Source: Xenorhabdus eapokensis
Lineage (GTDB): Bacteria; Pseudomonadota; Gammaproteobacteria; Enterobacterales; Enterobacteriaceae
Direction of reading: 5' to 3'
Assembly (NCBI RefSeq): GCF_001908105.1
Contig: NZ_MKGQ01000038.1
Location: forward strand, 1 to 24,858
Length of the DNA stretch: 24,858 bases
Position numbers and translations under genes: made by a program. Positions within the stretch are counted from its first letter, which is position 1; every line of letters starts with the position of its first letter. Positions 1 to 5,371 of the stretch are shown here, one piece after another. The notes below the pieces were generated by a model. That model was not told where the DNA came from and ran no database searches. It worked only from the letters and a program-made list of their open reading frames with translations.

Positions 1-116
1 GGAAGAACTGTGAGAGATATTTGAATACCAGCCTTCAGTTCGTCAATCTGGCATTTCTCGTCGTGTTGCTGCGTAGAAAAAATACTGAATAGGCTGTAAG
101 GTACGGGCTTTGCCAT
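1..116 (-). CDS. Possible partial ORF at the left edge, after the lysis genes
   Basis: An ATG at 114-116 opens a frame that stays open to the window edge, about 38 codons, beginning MAKPVPYSLF and containing KCQIDELKAG. It overlaps the end of the 99-residue gene by about 70 bases in another frame. Overlapping small genes are normal in phage lysis cassettes (Rz/Rz1 type), which is the only reason to list it. There is no clear ribosome binding site and no recognised domain. It may be a chance frame; the sequence left of base 1 would decide. Confidence 0.2.
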   Translation of the reverse strand, partial: MAKPVPYSLFSIFSTQQHDEKCQIDELKAGIQISLTVL

Positions 117-342
117 TTATCACGGTGGTGGGGTTATTGGTGTCGCGTAGCCAATATTCGATTAACGCCCCTTTTAAGTGGTTTACTTTGTTCTTAAACA
201 TCACAGGAAACGCAATGGCACGGCCGCGATCAATAGCATCGCCAATATTGAGGATAATGACTTGTTTGCGTTGAAAGACGATCCGATCAATTACAGCCAC
301 AGCCAGTGAAGCCGTTGTAATGACCGACGGCGATAACATCAT
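43..342 (-). CDS. Small protein of the lysis cassette, unknown function
   Basis: This 99-residue protein has a hydrophobic N-terminal stretch (about residues 7-23) and a basic, partly hydrophobic remainder ending in RREMPD. The start is well supported: GGGAG lies about six bases upstream of the ATG, and the start overlaps the holin stop codon (ATGATG/TGA), so the two are translationally coupled. A small membrane-associated protein coupled to a holin may be an antiholin or lysis accessory protein, but I do not recognise the family. The function is inferred from position only. Confidence 0.55.
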   Translation of the reverse strand: MMLSPSVITTASLAVAVIDRIVFQRKQVIILNIGDAIDRGRAIAFPVMFKNKVNHLKGALIEYWLRDTNNPTTVINGKARTLQPIQYFFYAATRREMPD

Positions 343-644
343 TTTTTACTCCCGAATGCGTGATCAAATAGTTGGACTAATTTATTTTTAATGCCCGTCA
401 GCAGTTCTTGTCCGTTATTGCTGGCACCGATGACGGCGATGAACATCAGCGGCTCATCCCATTGTTGATGCTGTGCGAGAAAATAAGCGACGAGTCCAGC
501 ACTTACTGACATAATCAGTTCAGTCAGCAAATCCATAACATCACCCGAAATGCGTTTTTCACGTATTCCTTGCAGATATACACCAATGCCACTGAACACA
601 GAAAAGACAATTGCAAGTGCTAAAGACTCTGTTTCTGGTTGCAC
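339..644 (-). CDS. Phage holin, LydA-like (superfamily III)
   Basis: This 101-residue membrane protein would form the inner-membrane lesion that releases or activates the endolysin at the end of the lytic cycle. It has two hydrophobic segments, about residues 6-25 (LALAIVFSVFSGIGVYL) and 42-58 (LIMSVSAGLVAYFLA), a third weaker one around 66-75, and a short charged tail ending GSKK. Length and arrangement fit the LydA family of holins described in phage P1. The start is GTG at 642-644, with AGGGGAG about eight bases upstream. It is the first gene of the minus-strand lysis cassette and is coupled to the next gene. The exact subfamily is a by-eye assignment. Confidence 0.7.
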   Translation of the reverse strand: MQPETESLALAIVFSVFSGIGVYLQGIREKRISGDVMDLLTELIMSVSAGLVAYFLAQHQQWDEPLMFIAVIGASNNGQELLTGIKNKLVQLFDHAFGSKK

Positions 645-1067
645 TTAGCACTCTCCCCTATTGGAAATATGATTTCGGCAGAATAACAAAACTTTTCTTT
701 GGAATTTAAATTGAAAATTGCCAATTTTTTAACAGGTTATAGTTGGGTTTTGATAATTGGAGTTAAATTTAAAGTTAACTTATTATTAATAAAATACAAC
801 TCACTGTATTTATTAACCAGATTTTAATGTGGAGGGTATTGTTTTCATATTAGGTGCATTTTTGTCTGATAAATAAATTATTAATTTTTAATAATTGAAT
901 TTATTTAATAACATTTGATTGATTTAGTTAAAAATAACGGATAAGCTGGCGCAGTTTCTTTCTGTTAACTTTCGTTTGGTTTGTTGTTAACTGGAAAAAT
1001 GTTGCGGTCACGTTAGAACCTTTATTGCGTTAAGCGAGTCCTGTTTTCATCAGGGACACGGGCACGA

Positions 1068-1095
1068 AAGCCAATCTTGTCCATTGGCTTTTTTG
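1068..1095 (+). terminator. Rho-independent terminator, possible end of a small RNA
   Basis: AAGCCAAT (1068-1075) pairs with ATTGGCTT (1083-1090), with a seven-base loop and a run of six T on the plus strand. No protein gene lies upstream on this strand. Just before it, around 1039-1057, GTCCTG and CAGGGAC can form a second hairpin. Together they look like the 3' end of an untranslated RNA of about 100 nucleotides. I did not find a convincing promoter and do not recognise an RNA family. Confidence 0.5.
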
Positions 1096-1367
1096 CTTGC
1101 TTCTTTTCTCTCTATTCCCGTTATTCATTTCAGATAATTCCCGCATAAAAAGGTTAAATTACATTCTTGCGGGTGTTTATTCACATTAAATCAATAGTTG
1201 ATTATTTATTGCTCATTGCGATCAATAATAAAAACAAAAAATAATCAGCTTTTTTTGTTTATTTTGAAATATGCCTGTGAATTAGCGTCAAAAAACGAAG
1301 TTAATAATTTTCTATAAAACCTTGGCTATACGGTGACCTTGCACTATTTGACTATCGAAGATATTAC

Positions 1368-1420
1368 GCTTCCTCGCCCGTTCGCTCCCTACGGTCGGTC
1401 ACTAGGCCGTGGCGAGCGTT
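1368..1420. other. GC-rich island with CTCGCC/GGCGAG inverted ends
   Basis: A GC-rich block stands out in very AT-rich surroundings. CTCGCC (near 1374-1379) and GGCGAG (1411-1416) are exact inverted repeats that could form a large stem-loop, with ACGG/CCGT inside it. Block ends and spacing resemble, as I remember it, a conserved segment beside the replication origin of ColE1/pMB1 plasmids, which also begins CGCTTCCTCGC and ends GGCGAGCG. No replication gene or RNAI/RNAII-like region is visible here, so a functional origin is unlikely. Confidence 0.35.
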
Positions 1421-1620
1421 GCGATTTAATGGTTTTATGTTTCTTTGAATGTCATGATGTTAACTGGAGATTATCGTTAATGATCCAATTGTTATCTTAA
1501 CATGATCTGCTTTTAAAGCGCCGTTGAACGCTCTACATTGGATTATTTAGGGCTATGCAATAGCATTTCATGCCTTTGCCAATAAAATAGCTTAGAATCA
1601 ATTTTAGGGCATTTAGGAGA

Positions 1621-1775
1621 GCGTAAAAAAGTGTGGGGTATGGATTTGGTGAGAATTGGATAAAATAGTTTAACAACTCAGGTTACAGGGAATTGTGGGT
1701 TCTCACCGCTATCTGATAAGCACGCTTAATTGCTTAATTATAGTGAGTTAAAAAAGTACCCTACCTTTTTTACGC
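1621..1775. repeat. Inverted-repeat pair bounding ~155 bp (MITE-like)
   Basis: GCGTAAAAAAG followed by TGTGGGGTA (1621-1640) is matched in inverse orientation at 1757-1775, whose complement reads GCGTAAAAAAG then GTAGGGTA. About 16 of 19-20 positions agree. The enclosed DNA has no gene. I do not see a clear target duplication outside the repeats. It could be a small non-autonomous transposon remnant or a large RNA stem. It lies just upstream of the peptide operon. Confidence 0.4.
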
Positions 1776-1839
1776 CCCATAAAGTAACATTAATTTAACC
1801 TTTATTTAATCTTTGTTTAACAAAAAACAAACAAAAGGG

Positions 1840-1868
1840 TTGAAATGATAATCTTCGCTTAGTATGTT
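1840..1868 (+). promoter_or_regulatory. Sigma-70-like promoter of the peptide operon, with Fur-like half-box
   Basis: TTGAAA (1840-1845) and TATGTT (1863-1868) are separated by exactly 17 bases, giving 5/6 and 4/6 matches to the sigma-70 boxes. The spacer contains ATGATAATC (1845-1853), identical to nine consecutive bases of the Fur consensus, although the other half is not conserved. Transcription would begin near 1875. Iron control is speculation from one half-site. Confidence 0.45.
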
Positions 1869-1874
1869 CTCTTA

Positions 1875-1890
1875 GTCGCAAAAAAGCGAC
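1875..1890 (+). promoter_or_regulatory. Hairpin at the predicted 5' end of the operon mRNA
   Basis: GTCGC (1875-1879) and GCGAC (1886-1890) form a five-pair stem around a six-A loop, starting almost exactly where transcription from the predicted promoter would begin. A 5'-terminal stem commonly protects a short mRNA from decay. It lies about 30 bases upstream of the peptide start and does not cover the ribosome binding site. Confidence 0.4.
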
Positions 1891-1921
1891 CACAAAACAA
1901 CATTAACATAAGGATATTATC

Positions 1922-2008
1922 ATGCTAAAAAAATTCGATACTCAAAAAATTATTGGTCTGAAAAATCAATCTACTTGCTTCACCGTTATGACCATTGGTA
2001 CTAAATAG
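1922..2008 (+). CDS. Candidate RiPP precursor peptide (28 residues)
   Basis: The ATG is preceded by AAGGA with seven bases between. The peptide begins MLKKFDTQKI, with a charged first half, and ends STCFTVMTIGTK, rich in Thr and beta-branched residues with a single cysteine (Cys19). A basic/polar N-terminal part followed by a Ser/Thr/Cys-rich C-terminal part is the usual leader-core layout of RiPP precursors. Immediately downstream lie an HExxH peptide-hydroxylase-like enzyme, a CMD-like protein and an exporter, all on the same strand. I do not recognise a named precursor family. An alternative is a short leader peptide controlling the following hairpin by attenuation, but no run of one regulatory amino acid is obvious. 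The gene falls below usual ORF length cut-offs. Confidence 0.65.
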   Translation: MLKKFDTQKIIGLKNQSTCFTVMTIGTK

Positions 2009-2017
2009 TAACTTTAT

Positions 2018-2052
2018 AAGTAGATAAGTAGCGTTAAGCTGCTTATCTACTT
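2018..2052 (+). promoter_or_regulatory. Strong hairpin between peptide gene and modification genes
   Basis: Fifteen bases at 2018-2032 pair with 2038-2052 around the five-base loop GTTAA, with one G-T wobble as the only imperfection. The stem starts nine bases after the peptide stop and ends directly before AAAGGA, the ribosome binding site of the enzyme gene. No T tract follows, so it is not a complete terminator. The likely role is partial attenuation or a 3' stabiliser that gives much more peptide than enzyme, as in many RiPP operons. Confidence 0.65.
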
Positions 2053-2067
2053 AAAGGAACATTCATT

Positions 2068-3051
2068 ATGAATTTCACTCATCATCCAAGTTACAATCAA
2101 TCTGAATACCTAAAAAACTCCACACAAGAAAAACTACTCTCATCATTAGAGTATGTATTATACGTTTGCGATGATGTTTTAGATAAAAATATCATCTCAG
2201 AAGTTGTTGATTTCGTTTCCAACGCTAAAAAAAAGCGCTATTCAAGTGGATTCTTATTTTACATAATCAAAGAAATCGGCAAGGCAATCGAAAATCAATC
2301 CGTACATCGTATTCACCAATGCTTCAATCTAATTCCATTACTAAACATAACACCGGCAACTAAAGTTATAGTTGGGAACAAAGAAAACCTGCCAACAGGC
2401 ATGTTCGATTTCTACTCAAAAATTAATGATGATGTTTACGATTTTGAGTATGTAGATATAGAGATTGAAAATGAACGTCTTATCCAAGACAGCCTAAACG
2501 AAGCCTTCAAAATAATATTTGATATTGACTCAGAGCTATATCGAGAAATAATTAAAATAGTTGATGAGTTTTTCATATTCAGAACTCATAAAAGAGATAG
2601 CAACATCGTTTATTCAGGCAGTGATTTCAACAAACTTGGAACTGTATTTATCAATGAAGAAATATGTAACGGCGACAACATATACTTTTTAGTTGACAAA
2701 ATAATACATGAGTCTGCTCATCAAGTTCTACTGTCTATAATGACTCTTGATGAAATAGTATTGAATGATGATAGAGAAAGGTATCCATCACCTCTCAGAA
2801 CTGGTTTGAGAACAATGAATGGAATTTATCATGCTGCTTTTGTTTTATATAGAATATCTTGTTTCTTTAACAAGTTGGTAAAATCCGACCCTAGCGACAC
2901 CAAAGCAATCATTAATTTAGAACAAAATGTTCGACAATTCAAAGATTGCTATGGTGTTATAAGCAACAAAGGAGTACTTACCAACGCTGGAAAAAATATA
3001 ATTGATGCTTGCAATTCAGAAATAGAGGCAATATTGGATGGGATTTATTGA
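2068..3051 (+). CDS. Stand-alone HExxH-type peptide beta-hydroxylase-like enzyme
   Basis: This 327-residue protein carries HESAH at residues 214-218 in DKIIHESAHQVLL. The segment SPLRTGLRTMNGIYHAAFV follows, with His255 as a candidate third metal ligand and Arg244/Arg248 as candidate 2-oxoglutarate contacts. This spacing fits the HExxH domain (TIGR04267-type) linked to RiPP clusters. Fused radical-SAM members of that family are reported to be iron/2-oxoglutarate beta-hydroxylases rather than proteases. Here the domain stands alone with no radical SAM partner. About 200 mostly helical N-terminal residues may bind the peptide leader. AAAGGA lies about nine bases before the ATG, and the 3' end overlaps the next gene by 14 bases. 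The gene is clearly richer in A/T than the phage genes. Family assignment is by eye; a metallopeptidase is the main alternative. Confidence 0.7.
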   Translation: MNFTHHPSYNQSEYLKNSTQEKLLSSLEYVLYVCDDVLDKNIISEVVDFVSNAKKKRYSSGFLFYIIKEIGKAIENQSVHRIHQCFNLIPLLNITPATKVIVGNKENLPTGMFDFYSKINDDVYDFEYVDIEIENERLIQDSLNEAFKIIFDIDSELYREIIKIVDEFFIFRTHKRDSNIVYSGSDFNKLGTVFINEEICNGDNIYFLVDKIIHESAHQVLLSIMTLDEIVLNDDRERYPSPLRTGLRTMNGIYHAAFVLYRISCFFNKLVKSDPSDTKAIINLEQNVRQFKDCYGVISNKGVLTNAGKNIIDACNSEIEAILDGIY

Positions 3052-3439
3052 TTCTCTTGACCAAAAAACCATTGATTTGATAAGTAAATTTAATGGTGAT
3101 TCCCTAAGAAGGCTAAGGGAAGATTTGTATCCAATCGCTCCAGCTCTTGTGGAGCGGCTGATCAAAAGCATCTACCAAGATGCTTATCAAAGAGGTGTGC
3201 TGACCACAAGAGAACGGCACATTGCCACTATATCCGCCTTGATTGCTATTGGTGGAGCTGAGCGGCAGCTATCTTTCCAGAGTTACGCCGCGTATAGGCT
3301 TGGGTTTACGAGAGAGGATATGGAAGAAATTTTGATACAAAACTCGATTTTTTCTGGTTTTACTAGGGCTATGAACGCAGCTGTAATTTTTGATGATACT
3401 TGGAAAAAATTTCAACGTGGAAACGATAATGAAGCATAA
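3038..3439 (+). CDS. Cysteine-free carboxymuconolactone-decarboxylase (CMD)-fold protein
   Basis: This 133-residue, all-helical protein matches the CMD/AhpD fold. The pattern TTRERHIATISALIAIGG (about residues 56-73) is the typical second-helix signature, followed by QLSFQSYAAYRLGFTREDM and an EEIL helix. The AhpD CxxC pair is absent and the protein has no cysteine at all, so it is not an alkylhydroperoxidase-type reductase. It is closer to the decarboxylase or cofactor-free branch. The usual histidine after the CxxC position appears as Ser/Gln (residues 79-81), so catalysis is uncertain. The start overlaps the hydroxylase gene by 14 bases, giving translational coupling. Its role in peptide maturation is unknown: decarboxylation, isomerisation or a binding partner are all possible. 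Confidence 0.65.
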   Translation: MGFIDSLDQKTIDLISKFNGDSLRRLREDLYPIAPALVERLIKSIYQDAYQRGVLTTRERHIATISALIAIGGAERQLSFQSYAAYRLGFTREDMEEILIQNSIFSGFTRAMNAAVIFDDTWKKFQRGNDNEA

Positions 3440-4658
3440 GAATTTTTATTTATATCAATCGGCTGACATTATCTTCACATCATCTTGTCGTGCCATAGGC
3501 ATGTTACTTGCTTGGGTTATGATACAACACTACCAATTAAAGATTGAACTCGGTTGGTTCATATCCATATCTTGGCTACTGCAAGTTTTAACTCTTATTT
3601 TCATGGGGTTGTTTTCTAACCGATTCAGAAAAAAAACAGTCCCCGTTTTTTGTTCAGCTGCAAGTTTTTTATGCCTCATAACCCTTGAATTTGGTGGTAG
3701 CGTCGAGCCATTGCAGCTAGGTCTTATTTATATAGCGACATCTCTATTTAGCATAGCAATTCAACCTATAGGCTCTAGCATTATCCCAAACTTATATACT
3801 GGAAAGGATATTGAAAGGGCTTTTAGAATTAGAGGCTTTGTAAATTCAATCAACACTATCTTGGGTGCAGCCATATCAGGGTTTGTTATTAGCGCATTTT
3901 CAGCCGAACAAACAATTAGAATATTAATCGTATCTATCGGCGTTTCATGTTTAGCATTTATAATAGTTAAGACAAATGAGCTTTCTTTTAAAAACCCCAA
4001 TCACAAAAGTTTGTCAGCTATTAAAGCATTAGCAATAAATAATGTTGAAAGAGTTATGGTTACGGTTTCAGCCATGTCAAACTTCATTCTCACGCCAACA
4101 TTGATGTATATTACCCCGATATTAATCATAGATAGATATGGTTATACCGCGTTAGAAATCGGTCTATCTGAGGCAATGTTTGGCATAGGTATGTTTTTAG
4201 GTAGTGCTCTTTTTTGTAAAAAATTAAATAATGTATTTGGTGTTAGAATTACAACTGTTTTCAGTATAGCTACTGTCGGTGCCAGCTTGCTACTAATACT
4301 GATTGCTGACAATATCTACTCTTTGTTCCTAGGGTTGTTATTTGCTGGCGCAGGGGTGGTTATTTATAACATAAACACAACAAAAATCCGCTGTTCAGCA
4401 ACTCCAGCTGACTTAAGAAGCTCCTTTGAATCCATTTTTCTAGCCGTTTGTATTCTTCCAATTCCAGCAGGTGTAGCCATATCTACATTAATGGTTGATT
4501 CTGGTAAATTAGAACTCTCACTAACATTATTCTCTATGTTAATTTTCGCGTCGGCTCTGGCGGTTTGGCTATCTAAAGATTTTAGATTAATAGCTCAATT
4601 GGATAATGACGATTTGGATAGTCACTACATTAAGTTATATCCTAAAGCCTACTTGTAA
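3429..4658 (+). CDS. MFS transporter, probable peptide exporter
   Basis: This 409-residue protein has about twelve hydrophobic segments and, between segments 2 and 3, GLFSNRFRKKT (residues 60-70). That is the MFS motif A, with Asn for the usual Asp. The chosen start, MKHKNFYLYQ, overlaps the end of the CMD gene by 11 bases. An in-frame ATG at 3390 would add 13 residues that look like read-through of the CMD gene and is less likely. As last gene of the four-gene operon it probably exports the mature peptide or gives self-protection; export by an MFS protein rather than a peptidase-containing ABC transporter suggests a small product. Substrate cannot be read from sequence. High A/T content matches the other cargo genes. 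Confidence 0.8.
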   Translation: MKHKNFYLYQSADIIFTSSCRAIGMLLAWVMIQHYQLKIELGWFISISWLLQVLTLIFMGLFSNRFRKKTVPVFCSAASFLCLITLEFGGSVEPLQLGLIYIATSLFSIAIQPIGSSIIPNLYTGKDIERAFRIRGFVNSINTILGAAISGFVISAFSAEQTIRILIVSIGVSCLAFIIVKTNELSFKNPNHKSLSAIKALAINNVERVMVTVSAMSNFILTPTLMYITPILIIDRYGYTALEIGLSEAMFGIGMFLGSALFCKKLNNVFGVRITTVFSIATVGASLLLILIADNIYSLFLGLLFAGAGVVIYNINTTKIRCSATPADLRSSFESIFLAVCILPIPAGVAISTLMVDSGKLELSLTLFSMLIFASALAVWLSKDFRLIAQLDNDDLDSHYIKLYPKAYL

Positions 4659-4700
4659 CGATTAGCGTTTAAGGTCGTGTATTCAACGCGTTGATCACCC

Positions 4701-5046
4701 TCAAACATAATATTCACGTTCAATGAAAGTGCCGATGATTTTGTCATGCATTTCAGGTGATTTTGAGTAACCGAGTGTTTTACGGTTCAGTCGCTTAATT
4801 CGGTTACGTAAGGTTAAGTTTTCGCGTTCGATACGTTGAGTAAAATATTTTCCAACCAGATGTTTGGCTGAAGGTAGTAAATTATAGGCTCGGTAATTAT
4901 CAGTACACCAAAAGGCTACCTTGCATTTAGACAGTTTTTTCAATAACTTTTTCAGTGTTTTCTTGTTTCGTCTACCAAAAGCATGCGCAATGATACGTTT
5001 TAGACGAGGCTCCCAAGCATACCATAACCAACGTTGGCACTTTTTA
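4701..5046 (-). pseudogene. insB: IS1-family InsB transposase, C-terminal remnant
   Basis: The frame reads KKCQRWLWYAWEPRL near 5046, then AFGRRNKKTLKKL, FWCTDNYRAY, FTQRIERENLTLRNRIKRL and ends HDKIIGTFIEREYYV. This is the catalytic C-terminal half of IS1 InsB, and the WCTDNYRAY segment corresponds to the IS1 WMTDGWPLY catalytic-core segment. The N-terminal half and start are deleted, and the frame is fused out of phase to the insA remnant. Non-functional. Confidence 0.8.
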
Positions 5047-5200
5047 TTCCGGCTTGACAGGCTCGATAAGAGTAATCGAGCTGGAAAGTACGGTTACAGC
5101 ATAAGCAACGATAACGTTGGTGACCACCTTTACCGATACCATGTTTTTTAACATACTTCGTTTGGTGACAAAACCGACACTTTACTTCCACTGTGGCCAT
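5000..5200 (-). pseudogene. insA: IS1-family InsA, N-terminal remnant
   Basis: Starting at the ATG at 5198-5200, the product begins MATVEVKCRFC and shows the IS1 InsA zinc-finger pattern CRFCHQ...HQRYRCLCC, then TFQLDYSYRACQAG. Homology stops near 5046. The last 15 or so codons are insB DNA read out of frame and end at a stop at 5000. The InsA helix-turn-helix is missing. Confidence 0.75.
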
Positions 5201-5299
5201 GTATGTTATCTCGCAAAAATAAGCATTATAGACGAAGAACAACGCCTTGAATCATGGCCCAGTTGTTTCTGATATTCAATGGCCTGAGCATCCCTAATA

Positions 5300-5325
5300 A
5301 ACAGGGGCATAATGCCCCTGTTTTT
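5300..5325. terminator. Bidirectional terminator after the tail-fibre gene
   Basis: AACAGGGGCA (5300-5309) pairs perfectly with TGCCCCTGTT (5313-5322), three-base loop. On the plus strand five T follow (5321-5325); on the minus strand TTTATT follows. It lies about 45 bases beyond the fibre stop. It would end the minus-strand virion transcript and also block plus-strand read-through from the cargo operon and IS remnant. Confidence 0.75.
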
Positions 5326-5371
5326 AAGCCATATGATAGGCATTATTAATATTGATTTTCTAATATTATTT

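Larger units (their letters stand above)
645..1839. other. AT-rich intergenic region between lysis cassette and peptide operon
   Basis: About 1.2 kb without a convincing protein gene on either strand; every frame is cut by frequent stops. It holds the upstream region of the holin, a terminator-like hairpin at 1068-1095, a GC-rich island at about 1368-1420 and an inverted-repeat pair at 1621-1640 and 1757-1775, listed separately. The rest is low-complexity A/T with several TTTAATT and TTAATAA runs in which I see no further structure. No tRNA gene and no duplicated attachment core were recognised. Confidence 0.6.
4673..5260 (-). mobile_element. Internally deleted IS1-family insertion sequence
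   Basis: Imperfect terminal inverted repeats (4673-4696 and 5237-5260, 17 of 24 positions agreeing, shared core ATTCAA.GCGTTG) bound a 588-bp element, against about 770 bp for intact IS1. It retains the start of insA and the end of insB but has lost the middle, including the insA/insB frameshift window, so it cannot make transposase. I see no matching 8-9 bp target duplication. It lies 14 bases after the MFS stop codon, at the cargo-fibre boundary. Confidence 0.8.

Noticed and set aside
2068..3051. Classification of the HExxH protein as a phage metalloprotease
   Set aside because: The downstream SPLR...GIYHAAFV segment and the peptide/CMD/MFS context fit the peptide-hydroxylase-type HExxH family better; kept as the alternative in its entry.
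4663..5270. Target-site duplication around the IS1 remnant
   Set aside because: The 8-10 bases left (TAGCGTTTAA) and right (AGTTGTTTCT) do not match well enough.
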